DNA of 64,000 nucleotides from Siphlonurus alternatus (taxonomy: Eukaryota; Arthropoda; Insecta; Ephemeroptera; Siphlonuridae): assembly GCA_949825025.1 (NCBI GenBank), contig OX463788.1, positions 496,001 to 560,000 on the forward strand, given 5' to 3'. The notes under the pieces were generated by a model, which was not told the origin of the DNA, did no database searches, and saw nothing but the letters and a program-made list of their open reading frames with translations. The first letter of the stretch is position 1; each line of letters begins with the position of its first letter. Both the position numbers and the translations under genes were made by a program. Below, one piece after another: positions 30,988 to 45,924 of the stretch.

Positions 30988-33900
30988 ATATTGTTTATAT
31001 CGTGTACACGAATTTTCAGAATGATTGAATTCCTAATTCAATACAAAAGTTGAATCGGTCTTAATTGTTAGTGGGGCATGTTTTTGCCACTTCAAAAATT
31101 CAAAACTAATTTTTAAAAAAATCGTTGACTCTTTTTGAAGGTGTTTTGTCATAGAGGACGGTTCAAACTAAGTTTAATTTGAATATCGAGAAAAAATATG
31201 TATTATCTCTCCATATTTTTGAATTTGAACTATCCCCCATATACTTAACATGGGAAAAGTAGTTAAGTTTGATAATTCACCAGAATTCAACGAATCAAGA
31301 TCGCCACTTTTTGATGAAAGTCTGAGGTAGGGTATATTGTTTTTATCATGTACACGCACTTTCAGAATGATTGATATCCTAATTGAATACAAAATTCGAA
31401 TCGGTGTTCATTGTTAGTGGGGCATGTTTTTGCCACTTCAGAAATTCATAATTAATTTTTAAAAAATCGTTGACACTTTTTGAACGTGTTTTCTCATAGA
31501 AGATGGTTCAAATTAAGTTGAATTTGAATATCGAGAAAAAATGTGTATAATCTCTCCTTATTTTTGAATTTGAACTATCCCCCGTATACTTAACATGGGA
31601 AAAGTAGTTAAGTTTGATAATTCACCAGAACTCAACGAATCAGGATCGCCACTTTTTGATTGAACTCTGAGGTAGGGTATATTGTTTTAATCATGAACCC
31701 GCACATTCAGAATGATTGAATTCCTAACTCAATACAAAAATTGAATCGGTGTCCGTTGTTAGTGGGGCATGTTTTTGCCAATTCAGAAATTCATAATTAA
31801 TTTTTAAAAAATCGTTGACACTTTTTGAACGTGTTTTCACATAGAAGATGGTTCAAATTAAGTTGAATTTGAATATCGAGAAAAAAATATGTATTATCTC
31901 TCCATATTTTTGAATTTGAACAATCCCCCATATACATGGAAAAAGTAGTTAAGTTTGATAATTCACCAGAATTCAACGAATCAAGATCGCCACTTTTTGA
32001 TTAAACTCTGAGGTAGGGTATATTGTTTTTATCGTGTAGACGAATTTTCAGAATGATTGAATTCCTAAATCAATACAAAAGTCGAATCGGTGTTAATTGT
32101 TAGTGGGGCATGTTTTTGCCACTTCAAAATATCATAACTAATTTTTAAAAAATCGTTGACTCTTTTTGAAGGTGTTTTGTCATAGAGGACGGTTCAAACT
32201 AAGTTGAATTTGAATATCGAGAAAAAATATGTATTATCTCTCCATATTTTTGAATTTGAACTCTCCCCCATATACTTAACATGGGAAAAGTAGTTAAGTT
32301 TGATAATTCACCAGGATTCAACGAATCAAGATCATTACTTTTTGATTAAAGTCTGAGGTAGGGTATATTGTTTTTATCATGTACACGCACTTTCAGAATG
32401 ATTGATATCCTAATTGAATACAAAAGTCGAATCGGTGTTAATTGTTAGTGGGGCATGTTTTTGCCACTTCTAAAATTCATAACTAATTTTTAAAAAAAAT
32501 CGTTGACTCTTTTTGAAGGTGTTTTGTCATAGAGGACGGTTCAAACTAAGTTTAATTTGAATATCGAGAAAAAATATGTATTATCTCTCCATATTTTTGA
32601 ATTTGAACTATCCCCCATATACTTAACATGGGAAAAGTAGTTAAGTTTGATAATTCACCAGGATTCAACGAATCACGATCATCACTTTTTGATTGAACTC
32701 TGAGGTAGGGTATATTGTTTTAATCATGAACCCGCACTTTCAGAATGATTGAATTCCTAACTCAATACAAAAATTGAATCGATGTCCGTTGTTAGTGGGG
32801 CATGTTTTTGCCAATTCAGAAATTCATAATTAATTTTTAAAAAATCGTTGACACTTTTTGAACGTGTTTTCACATAGAAGATGGTTCAAATTAAGTTGAA
32901 TTTGAATATCGAGAAAAAAATATGTATTATCTCTCCATATTTTTGAATTTGAACAATCCCCCATATACATGGAAAAAGTAGTTAAGTTTGATAATTCACC
33001 AGAATTCAACGAATCAAGATCGCCACTTTTTGATTAAACTCTGAGGTAGGGTATATTGTTTTTATCGTGTAGACGAATTTTCAGAATGATTGAATTCCTA
33101 AATCAATACAAAAGTCGAATCGGTGTTAATTGTTAGTGGGGCATGTTTTTGCCACTTCAAAATATCATAACTAATTTTTAAAAAATCGTTGACTCTTTTT
33201 GAAGGTGTTTTGTCATAGAGGACGGTTCAAACTAAGTTGAATTTGAATATCGAGAAAAAATATGTATTATCTCTCCATATTTTTAAATTTGAACTCTCCC
33301 CCATATACTTAACATGGGAAAAGTAGTTAAGTTTGATAATTCACCAGGATTCAACGAATCAAGATCATTACTTTTTGATTAAAGTCTGAGGTAGGGTATA
33401 TTGTTTTTATCATGTACACGCACTTTCAGAATGATTGATATCCTAATTGAATACAAAAGTCGAATCGGTGTTAATTGTTAGTGGGGCATGTTTTTGCCAC
33501 TTCTAAAATTCATAACTAATTTTTAAAAAAAATCGTTGACTCTTTTTGAAGGTGTTTTGTCATAGAGGACGGTTCAAACTAAGTTTGATTTGAATATCGA
33601 GAAAAAATATGTATTATCTCTCCATATTTTTGAATTTGAACTATCCCCCATATACTTAACATGGGAAAAGTAGTTAAGTTTGATAATTCACCAGGATTCA
33701 ACGAATCAAGATCATCACTTTTTGATTGAACTCTGAGGTAGGGTATATTGTTTTAATCATGAACCCGCACTTTCAGAATGATTGAATTCCTAACTCAATA
33801 CAAAAATTGAATCGGTGTTCGTTGTTAGTGGGGCATGTTTTTGCCACTTCAGAAATTCATAATTAATTTTTAAAAAATCGTTGACACTTTTTGAACGTGT

Positions 33901-36900
33901 TTTCTCATAGAAGATGGTTCAAATTAAGTTGAATTTGAATATCGAGAAAAAATATGTATAATTTCTCCATATTTTTGAAATTGAACTATCCCCCATATAC
34001 TTAAAATGGAAAAAGTAGTTAAGTTTGATAATTCACCAGGATTCAACGAATCAAGATCATCACTTTTTGATTGAACTCTGAGGTAGGGTATATTGTTTTA
34101 ATCATGAACCCGCACTTTCAGAATGATTGAATTCCTAACTCAATACAAAAATTGAATCGGTGTTAATTGTTAGTGGGGCATGTTTTTGCCACTTCAAAAT
34201 ATCATAACTAATTTTTAAAAAATCGTTGACTCTTTTTGAAGGTGTTTTGTCATAGAGGACGGTTCAAACTAAGTTGAATTTGAATATCGAGAAAAAATAT
34301 GTATTATCTCTCCATATTTTTGAATTTGAACAATCCCCCATATACATGGGAAAAGTAGTTAAGTTTGATAATTCACCAGAATTCAACGAATCAAGATCGC
34401 CACTTTTTGATTAAACTCTGAGGTAGGGTATATTGTTTTTATCGTGTACACGAATTTTCAGAATGATTGAATTCCTAATTCAATACAAAAGTCGAATCGG
34501 TGTTAATTGTTAGTGGGGCATGTTTTTGCCACTTCAAAAATTCAAAACTAATTTTTAAAAAAAATCGTTGACTCTTTTTGAAGGTGTTTTGTCATAGAGG
34601 ACGGTTCAAACTAAGTTTAATTTGAATATCGAGAAAAAATATGTATTATCTCTCCATATTTTTGAATTTGAACTATCCCCCATATACTTAACATGGGAAA
34701 AGTAGTTAAGTTTGATAATTCACAAAAATTCAACGAATCAGGATCGCCACTTTTTGATTGAACTCTGAGGTAGGGTATATTGTTTTTATCATGTACACGC
34801 ACTTTCAGAATGATTGAATTCCTAACTCAATACAAAAATTGAATCGGTGTTCGTTGTTAGTGGGGCATGTTTTTGCCAATTCAGAAATTCATAATTAATT
34901 TTTAAAAAATCGTTGACACTTTTTGAACGTGTTTTCACATAGAAGATGGTTCAAATTAAGTTGAATTTGAATATCGAGAAAAAAATATGTATTATCTCTC
35001 CATATTTTTGAATTTGAACAATCCCCCATATACATGGGAAAAGTAGTTAAGTTTGATAATTCACCAGAATTCAACGAATCAAGATCGCCACTTTTTGATT
35101 AAACTCTGAGGTAGGGTATATTGTTTTTATCGTGTACACGAATTTTCAGAATGATTGAATTCCTAATTCAATACAAAAGTCGAATCGGTGTTAATTGTTA
35201 GTGGGGCATGTTTTTGCCACTTCAAAAATTCAAAACTAATTTTTAAAAAAAATCGTTGACTCTTTTTGAAGGTGTTTTGTCATAGAGGACGGTTCAAACT
35301 AAGTTTAATTTGAATATCGAGAAAAAATATGTATTATCTCTCCATATTTTTGAATTTGAACTATCCCCCATATACTTAACATGGGAAAAGTAGTTAAGTT
35401 TGATAATTCACAAAAATTCAACGAATCAGGATCGCCACTTTTTGATTGAACTCTGAGGTAGGGTATATTGTTTTTATCATGTACACGCACTTTCAGAATG
35501 ATTGAATTCCTAACTCAATACAAAAATTGAATCGGTGTTCGTTGTTAGTGGGGCATGTTTTTGCCAATTCAGAAATTCATAATTAATTTTTAAAAAATCG
35601 TTGACACTTTTTGAACGTGTTTTCACATAGAAGATGGTTCAAATTAAGTTGAATTTGAATATCGAGAAAAAAATATGTATTATCTCTCCATATTTTTGAA
35701 TTTGAACAATCCCCCATATACATGGGAAAAGTAGTTAAGTTTGATAATTCACCAGAATTCAACGAACCAAGATCGCCACTTTTTGATTAAACTCTGAGGT
35801 AGGGTATATTGTTTTTATCGTGTAGACGAATTTTCAGAATGATTGAATTCCTAAATCAATACAAAAGTCGAATCGGTGTTAATTGTTAGTGGGGCATGTT
35901 TTTGCCACTTCAAAATATCATAACTAATTTTTAAAAAATCGTTGACTCTTTTTGAAGGTGTTTTGTCATAGAGGACGGTTCAAACTAAGTTGAATTTGAA
36001 TATCGAGAAAAAATATGTATTATCTCTCCATATTTTTGAATTTGAACTATCCCCCATATACTTAACATGGGAAAAGTAGTTAAATTTGATAATTCACCAG
36101 GATTCAACGAATCAAGATCATCACTTTTTGATTGAACTCTGAGGTAGGGTATATTGTTTTAATCATGAACCCGCACTTTCAGAATGATTGAATTCCTAAC
36201 TCAATACAAAAATTGAATCGGTGTTCGTTGTTAGTGGGGCATGTTTTTGCCACTTCAGAAATTCATAATTAATTTTTAAAAAATCGTTGACACTTTTTGA
36301 ACGTGTTTTCTCATAGAAGATGGTTCAAATTAAGTTGAATTTGAATATCGAGAAAAAATATGTATAATTTCTCCATATTTTTGAAATTGAACTATCCCCC
36401 ATATACTTAAAATGGAAAAAGTAGTTAAGTTTGATAATTCACCAGGATTCAACGAATCAAGATCATCACTTTTTGATTGAACTCTGAGGTAGGGTATATT
36501 GTTTTAATCATGAACCCGCACTTTCAGAATGATTGAATTCCTAACTCAATACAAAAATTGAATCGGTGTTAATTGTTAGTGGGGCATGTTTTTGCCACTT
36601 CAAAATATCATAACTAATTTTTAAAAAATCGTTGACTCTTTTTGAAGGTGTTTTGTCATAGAGGACGGTTCAAACTAAGTTGAATTTGAATATCGAGAAA
36701 AAATATGTATTATCTCTCCATATTTTTGAATTTGAACAATCCCCCATATACATGGGAAAAGTAGTTAAGTTTGATAATTCACCAGAATTCAACGAATCAA
36801 GATCGCCACTTTTTGATTAAACTCTGAGGTAGGGTATATTGTTTTTATCGTGTACACGAATTTTCAGAATGATTGAATTCCTAATTCAATACAAAAGTCG

Positions 36901-39900
36901 AATCGGTGTTAATTGTTAGTGGGGCATGTTTTTGCCACTTCAAAAATTCAAAACTAATTTTTAAAAAAAATCGTTGACTCTTTTTGAAGGTGTTTTGTCA
37001 TAGAGGACGGTTCAAACTAAGTTTAATTTGAATATCGAGAAAAAATATGTATTATCTCTCCATATTTTTGAATTTGAACTATCCCCCATATACTTAACAT
37101 GGGAAAAGTAGTTAAGTTTGATAATTCACAAAAATTCAACGAATCAGGATCGCCACTTTTTGATTGAACTCTGAGGTAGGGTATATTGTTTTTATCATGT
37201 ACACGCACTTTCAGAATGATTGAATTCCTAACTCAATACAAAAATTGAATCGGTGTTCGTTGTTAGTGGGGCATGTTTTTGCCAATTCAGAAATTCATAA
37301 TTAATTTTTAAAAAATCGTTGACACTTTTTGAACGTGTTTTCACATAGAAGATGGTTCAAATTAAGTTGAATTTGAATATCGAGAAAAAAATATGTATTA
37401 TCTCTCCATATTTTTGAATTTGAACAATCCCCCATATACATGGGAAAAGTAGTTAAGTTTGATAATTCACCAGAATTCAACGAATCAAGATCGCCACTTT
37501 TTGATTAAACTCTGAGGTAGGGTATATTGTTTTTATCGTGTACACGAATTTTCAGAATGATTGAATTCCTAATTCAATACAAAAGTCGAATCGGTGTTAA
37601 TTGTTAGTGGGGCATGTTTTTGCCACTTCAAAAATTCAAAACTAATTTTTAAAAAAAATCGTTGACTCCTTTTGAAGGTGTTTTGTCATAGAGGACGGTT
37701 CAAACTAAGTTTAATTTGAATATCGAGAAAAAATATGTATTATCTCTCCATATTTTTGAATTTGAACTATCCCCCATATACTTAACATGGGAAAAGTAGT
37801 TAAGTTTGATAATTCACAAAAATTCAACGAATCAGGATCGCCACTTTTTGATTGAACTCTGAGGTAGGGTATATTGTTTTTATCATGTACACGCACTTTC
37901 AGAATGATTGAATTCCTAACTCAATACAAAAATTGAATCGGTGTTCGTTGTTAGTGGGGCATGTTTTTGCCAATTCAGAAATTCATAATTAATTTTTAAA
38001 AAATCGTTGACACTTTTTGAACGTGTTTTCACATAGAAGATGGTTCAAATTAAGTTGAATTTGAATATCGAGAAAAAAATATGTATTATCTCTCCATATT
38101 TTTGAATTTGAACAATCCCCCATATACATGGGAAAAGTAGTTAAGTTTGATAATTCACCAGAATTCAACGAATCAAGATCGCCACTTTTTGATTAAACTC
38201 TGAGGTAGGGTATATTGTTTTTATCGTGTAGACGAATTTTCAGAATGATTGAATTCCTAAATCAATACAAAAGTCGAATCGGTGTTAATTGTTAGTGGGG
38301 CATGTTTTTGCCACTTCAAAATATCATAACTAATTTTTAAAAAATCGTTGACTCTTTTTGAAGGTGTTTTGTCATAGAGGACGGTTCAAACTAAGTTGAA
38401 TTTGAATATCGAGAAAAAATATGTATTATCTCTCCATATTTTTGAATTTGAACTATCCCCCATATACTTAACATGGGAAAAGTAGTTAAATTTGATAATT
38501 CACCAGGATTCAACGAATCAAGATCATTACTTTTTGATTAAAGTCTGAGGTAGGGTATATTGTTTTTATCATGTACACGCACTTTCAGAATGATTGATAT
38601 CCTAATTCAATACAAAATTCGAATCGGTGTTCATGGTTAGTGGGGCATGTTTTTGCCACTTCAAAATTTCATAACTAATTTTTAAATAATCGTTGACACT
38701 TTTTAAACGTGTTTTCTTATAGAAGACAGTTCAAATTAAGTTGAATTTGAATAATGAGAAAAATTATGTATTATCTCTCCTTTTTTTTGAATTTGAACTA
38801 TCCCCCATATATTTAACAAGGGAAAAGTAGTTAAGTTTGTTAATTCACCAGAACTCAACGAAGCAGTATCGCCACTTTTTGATTGAACTCTGAGGTAGGG
38901 TATATTGTTTTAATCATGAACCCGCACTTTCAGAATGATTGAATTCCTAACTCAATACAAAAATTGAATCCGTGTTCGTTGTTAGTGGGGCATGTTTTTG
39001 CCACTTCAGAAATACATAACTAATTTTCAAAAAATCGTTGACACTTTTTAAACGTGTTTTCTCATAGAAAACAGTTCAAATTAAGTTGAATTTGAAAAAC
39101 GAAAAAAAACAAGTATTATCTCTCCTTATTTTTGAATTTGAACTATCCCTCTATTTAGTTAACATCTGAAAAGTAGTTAAGTTTGATAATTCACCAGAAT
39201 TCAACGAATCGAGATCGCCACTTTTTGATTAAACTCTGAGGTAGAGTGTATTGTTCCTATTATGTATACGCACTTTCAGAATGATTGAATTCCTAATTCA
39301 ATACAAAAGTTGAATCGGTGTTCATTGTTAAGGGGCATGTTTTTGCCATTTCAGAAATTCATAATTAATTTTTAAAAAATCGTTGACTCTTTTTAAACGT
39401 GTTTTCTTATAGAAGACATTTCAAATTAAGTTGAATTTGAATAATGAGAAAAAATATGTATTATCTCTCCTTTTTTTTGAATTTGAACTATCCCCCATAT
39501 ATTTAACATGGGAAAAGTAGTTAAGTTTGATAATTCACAAAAATTCAACGAATCAGTATCGCCACTTTTTGATTGAACTCTGAGGTAGGGTATATTGTTT
39601 TAATCATGAACCCGCACTTTCAGAATGATTGAATTCCTAACTCAATACAAAAATTGAATCGGTGATCGTTGTTAGTGGGGCATGTTTTTGCCACTTCAGA
39701 AATTCATAACTAATTTTTAAAAAATCGTTGACACTTTTTAAACGTGTTTTCTCATAGAAAACAGTTCAAATTAAGTTGAATTTGAAAAACGAAAAAAAAA
39801 CAAGTATTATCTCTCCTTATTTTTGAATTTGAACTATCCCCCTATTTAGTTAACATCTGAAAAGTAGTTAAGTTTGATAATTCACCAGAATTCAACGAAT

Positions 39901-42900
39901 CGAGATCGCCACTTTTTGATTAAACTCTGAGGTAGAGTGTATTGTTCCTATTATGTATACGCACTTTCAGAATGATTGAATTCCTAATTCAATACAAAAG
40001 TTGAATCGGTGTTCATTGTTAAGGGGCATGTTTTTGCCACTTCAGAAATTCATAATTAATTTTTAAAAAATCGTTGACTCTTTTTGAACGTGTTGTCTCA
40101 TAGAAGATGGTTCAAATTAAGTTGAATTTGAATATCGAGAAAAAATATGTATAATCTCTCCTTATTTTTGAATTTGAACTATTTCCCGTATACTTAACAT
40201 GGGAAAAGTAGTTAAGTTTGATAATTCAACAGAATGAAATGAATCGAAATCGCCACTTTTTTATTGAACTCTGAGGTAGGGTATATTGTTCTCATCATGT
40301 ACACGCACTTTCAAAATGATTGAATTCCTAATTCAATACAAAAGTTGAATCGGTGTTCGCTGCTAGTATTGCATGTGGTCGCCACTTCAAAAATTCATAA
40401 CTAATTTTTAAAAATCTGTAGACACTTTTAGAACGTGTGACGGTTCAAATTAATTTGAATTTGAATAACGAGAAAAAATATGAATTATCTCTCCTAATTT
40501 TGGAACTTGAACTATCCCCCATATACTTAACGTGGGAAAAGTAGTTAAGTTTGATAAATCACCAGAACTAAACGAATCAGTATCGCCACTTTTTGATTGA
40601 ACTCTGAGGTAGGGTATATTGTTTTAATCATGAACCCGCACTTTCAGAATGATTGAATTCCTAACTCAATACAAAAATTGAATCGGTGTTCGTTGTTAGT
40701 GGGGCATGTTTTTGCCACTTCAGAAATTCATAATTAATTTTTAAAAAATCGTTGACACTTTTTGAACGTGTTTTCTCATAGAAGATGGTTCAAATTAAGT
40801 TGAATTTGAATATCGAGAAAAAATATGTATAATTTCTCCATATTTTTGAATTTGAACTATCCCCCATATACTTAAAATGGAAAAAGTAGTTAAGTTTGAT
40901 AATTCAACAGAATTCAATGAATTGAGATTGCCACTTTTTTATTAAACTCTGAGGTAGGGTATATTGTTCTTATCATGTACACGCACTTTCAGAATGATTG
41001 AATTCCTAATTCAATACAAATGTTGAATCGGTGATCGTTGTTAGTGGGGCAGGTTTTTGCCACTTCAGAAATTCATAAATAATTTTTAAAAAATCGTTGA
41101 CAATTTTTGAAGGTGTTTTGTCATAGAGGACGGTTCAAACCAAGTTGAACTTGAATATCGAGAAAAATATGTATTAACTCTCCATATTTTTGAATTTGAA
41201 CTATCCCCCATATACTTAACATGGGAAAAGTAGTTAAGTTTGATAATTCACCAGGATTCAACGAATCAAGATCATCACTTTTTGATTAAAGTCTGAGGTA
41301 GGGTATATTGTTTTTATCATATACACGCACTTTCTGAATGATTTATATCCTAATTCAATACAAAATTCGAATCGGTGTTCATGGTTAGTGGGGCATATTT
41401 TTGCCACTTCAAATTTTCAAAACTAATTTTTAAAAAATCGTTGACACTTTTTGAACGTGTTTTCACATAGAGGAAGGTTCAAATTAAGTTGAATTTGAAT
41501 AACGAGAAATAATATGTATTATCTCTCCTTATTTTTGAATTTGAACTATCCCCCATATACTTAACATGGGAAAAGTAGTTAAGTTTGATAATTCACCAGG
41601 ATTCAACGAATCAAGATCATCACTTTTTGATTAAAGTCTGAGGTAGGGTATATTGTTTTTATCATGTACACGCACTTTCAGAATGATTGATATCCTAATT
41701 CAATACAAAATTCGAATCGGTGTTCATGGTTAGTGGGGCATGTTTTTGCCACTTCAAAATTTCATAACTAATTTTTAAAAAATCGTTGACACTTTTTAAA
41801 CGTGTTTTCTTATAGAAGACAGTTAAAATTAAGTTTAATTTGAATAATGAGAAAAAATATGTATTATCTCTCCTTTTTTTTGAATTTGAACTATCCCCCA
41901 TATATTTAACATAGGAAAAGTAGTTAAGTTTGATAATTCACAAAAAGTCAACGAATCAAGTTCGCCACTTTTTGATTAAACTCTGAGGTAGGGTATATTG
42001 TTTTTATCATGTACACGAACTTTCAGAATGATTGAATTCCTAATTCAATACAAAAGTCGAATCGGTGTTAATTGTTAGTGGGGCATGTTTTTGCCAATTT
42101 AAAAATTCATAAATAATTTTTTTAAAATCGTTGACACTTTTTAAACGTGTTTTCTCATAGTAAACAGTTCAAATTAAGTTGAATTTGAAAAACGAAAAGA
42201 ATAAGTATTATCTCTCCTTATTTTTGAATTTGAACTATCCCCCTATTTAGTTAACATCTGAAAAGTAGCTAAGTTTGATAATTGACCAGAATTCAACGAA
42301 TCGAGATCGCCACTTTTTGATTAAACTCTGAGGTAGAATGTATTGTTCCTATTATGTATACGCACTTTCAGAATGATTGAATTCCTGATTCAATACAAAA
42401 GTTGAATCGGTGTTCACTGCAAGTATGGCATGTGGTTGCCACTTCAAAAATTCATAACTCATTTTTAAAAAACCGTAGACACTTTTTGAACGTGTGAAGG
42501 TTCAAATTAAGTTGAATTTGAATAACGAGAAAAAATATGTATTATCTCTCCATATTTTTGAATTTGAACTATCCCCCATATACATGGGAAAAGTAGTTAA
42601 GTTTGATAATTCACCAGAATTCAACGAATCGAGATCACCACTTTTTGATTAAACTCTGAGGTAGTGTGTATTGTTCTTATCATGTACACGCACTTTCAGA
42701 ATGATTGAATTCCTAATTCAATACAAATGTTGAATCGGTGTTCGTTGTTAGTGGGGCATGTTTTTGCCACTTCAGAAATTCATAAATAATTTTTAAAAAA
42801 TCGTTGACACTTTTTGAAGGTGTTTTGTCATAGAGGACGGTTCAAATCAAGTTGAATTTGAATATCGAGAAAAATATGTATTAACTCTAAATATTTTTGA

Positions 42901-45734
42901 ATTTGAACTATCCCCCATATACTTAACATGGGAAAAGTAGTTAAGTTTGATAATTCACCAGGATTCAACGAATCAAGATCATCACTTTTTGATTAAAGTC
43001 TGAGGTAGGGTATATTGTTTTTATCATATTCACGCACTTTCAGAATGATTGATATCCTAATTCAATACAAAATTCGAATCGGTGTTCATGGTTAGTGGGG
43101 CATATTTTTGCCACTTCAAATTTTCAAAACTAATTTTTAAAAAATCGTTGACACTTTTTGAACGTGTTTTCACATAGAGGAAGGTTCAAATTAAGTTGAA
43201 TTTGAATAACGAGAAATAATATGTATTATCTCTCCTTATTTTTGAATTTGAACTATCCCCCATATACTTAACATGGGAAAAGTAGTTAAGTTTGATAATT
43301 CACCAGGATTCAACGAATCAAGATCATCACTTTTTGATTAAAGTCTGAGGTAGGGTATATTGTTTTTATCATGTACACGCACTTTCAGAATGATTGATAT
43401 CCTAATTCAATACAAAATTCGAATCGGTGTTCATTGTTAGTGGGGCATGTTTTTTTTCACTTTAAAAATTCATAACTAATTTTTAAAAAATCGTTGACAC
43501 TTTTTAAACGTGTTTTCTCATAGTAAACAGTTCAAATTAAGTTGAATTTGAATAACGAAAAAAATAAGTATTATCTCTCCTTATTTTTGAATTTGAATAA
43601 TCCCCCTATTTAGTTAACATCTGAAAAGTAGCTAAGTTTGATAATTCACCAGAATTCAACGAATCGAGATCGCCACTTTTTGATTAAACTCTGAGGTAGA
43701 GTGTATTGTTCCTATTATGTATACGCACTTTCAAAATGATTGAATTCCTAATTCAATACAAAAGTTGAATCGGTGTTCACTGCTAGTATGGCATGTGGTT
43801 GCCACTTCAAAAATTCATAACTAATTTTTAAAAAACCGTAGACACTTTTTAAACGTGTTTTCTAATAGAAGACAGTTCAAATTAAGTTGAATTTGAATAA
43901 TGAGAAAAAATATGTATTTTCTCTCCTTTTATTTGAATTTGAACTATCCCCCATATATTTAACATGGGAAAAGTAGTTAAGTTTGATAATTCACAAAAAT
44001 TCAACGAATCAAGATCGCCACTTTTTGATTAAACTCTGAGGTAGGGTATATTGTTTTTATCATGTACACGAACTTTCAGAATGATTGAATTCCTAATTCA
44101 ATACAAAAGTCGAATCGGTGTTAATAGTTAGTGGGGCATGTTTTTGCCACTTTAAAAATTCATAACTAATTTTTAAAAAATCGTTGACACTTTTTAAACG
44201 TGTTTTCTCATAGTAAACAGTTCAAATTAAGTTGAATTTGAAAAACGAAAATAAGTATTATCTCTCCTTATTTTTGAATTTGAACTATCCCCCTATTTAG
44301 TTAACATCTGAAAAGTAGCTAAGTTTGATAATTCACCAGAATTCAAGGAATCGAGATCGCCACTTTTTGATTAAACTCTGAGGTAGAATGTATTGTTCCT
44401 ATTATGTATACGCACTTTCAGAATGATTGAATTCCTGATTCAATACAAAAGTTGAATCGGTGTTCACTGCTAGTATGGCATGTGGTTGCCACTTCAAAAA
44501 TTCATAACTCATTTTTAAAAAACCGTAGACACTTTTTGAACGTGTGACGGTTCAAATTAAGTTGAATTTGAATAACGAGAAAAAATATGTATTATCTCTC
44601 CTAATTTTTGAACTTGAACTATCCCCCATATACTTAACGTGGGAAAAGTAATTAAGTTTGATAATTCACCAGAACTCAACGAATCAGGATCGCCACTTTT
44701 TGATTGAACTCTGAGGTAGGGTATATTGTTTTAATCATGAACCCGCACTTTCAGAATGATTGAATTCCTAACTCAATACAAAAATTGAATCAGTGTTCGT
44801 TGTTAGTGGGGCATGTTTTTGCCAATTCAGAAATTCATAATTAATTTTTAAAAAATCGTTGACACTTTTTGAACGTGTTTTCACATAGAGGATGGTTCAA
44901 ATTAAGTTGAATTTGAATATCGAGAAAAAATATGTATTATCTCTTCATATTTTTGAATTTGAACTATCCCCCATATATATGGGAAAAGTAGTTAAGTTTG
45001 ATAATTCACCAGAATTCAACGAATCGAGATCACCACTTTTTGATCAAACTCTGAGGTAGTGTGTATTGTTCTTATCATGTACACGCACTTTCAGAATGAT
45101 TGAATTCCTAATTCAATACAAATGTTGAATCGGTGTTCGTTGTTAGTGGGGCATGTTTTTGCCACTTCAGAAATTCATAAATAATTTTTAAAAAATCGTT
45201 GACACTTTTTGAAGGTGTTTTGTCATAGAGGACGGTTCAAACCAAGTTGAATTTGAATATCGAGAAAAATATGTATTATCTCTCCATATTTTTGAATTTG
45301 AACTATCCCCCATATACTTAACATGGGAAAAGTAGTTAAGTTTGATAATTCACCAGGATTCAACGAATCAAGATCATCACTTTTTGATTAAAGTCTGAGG
45401 TAGGGTATATTGTTTTTATCATGTACACGCACTTTCAGAATGATTGATATCCTAATTCAATACAAAATTCGAATCGGTGTTCATGGTTAGTGGGGCATGT
45501 TTTTGCCACTTCAAAATTTCATAACTAATTTTTGAAAAATCGTTGACACTTTTTGAACGTGTTTTCACATAGAGGAAGGTTCAAATTAAGTTGAATTTGA
45601 ATAACGAGAAATAATATGTATTATCTCTCCTTATTTTTGAATTTGAACTATCCCCCATATACTTAACATGGGAAAATTAGTTAAGTTTGAAAATTCACCA
45701 GGATTCAACGAATCAAGATCATCACTTTTTGATT
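30988..45734. repeat. Tandem satellite array, central block
   Basis: About 43 monomers of the 333-346 bp satellite with no gene. Homogeneity is highest in 32300-38500, where long stretches differ by only a few bases. The last 2 kb (about 43600-45734) closely matches the satellite before LINE copy 1. Repeated minus-strand frames of 61 codons (for example 34617-34802 and 35305-35490) are copies of the same satellite and not genes. Confidence 0.95.
33720..38520 (+). repeat. Tandem 2,406-bp higher-order repeat (two units)
   Basis: Units of about 33720-36125 and 36126-38520. Corresponding landmarks are exactly 2,406 bp apart (34617 and 37023; 35305 and 37711). Each unit is seven monomers and contains an inner two-monomer repeat of 688 bp (34617 and 35305). 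Differences are rare, for example near 35767 and 37668, so the amplification is recent. Confidence 0.88.
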
Positions 45735-45924
45735 GTCTTGTCTGAGCGGTCAGACGGTGAACACGCTTTTTCCGTCACTACGTATTTGACTAGGGACTAC
45801 TGCTGAGTTTGTCATATTCATCATTCAATCTTGCTTGCAATTCGTCTAAAAGTGATTATTATTAATTGAAATATACATAATATATTTTCATTGTGCTATA
45901 TAGTGATTATTATTACTAAAAACA

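Noticed and set aside
34617..37896. Four identical minus-strand frames of 61 codons (34617, 35305, 37023, 37711)
   Set aside because: They are copies of one satellite segment; the frame is broken in most other monomers and has no start context or motif.
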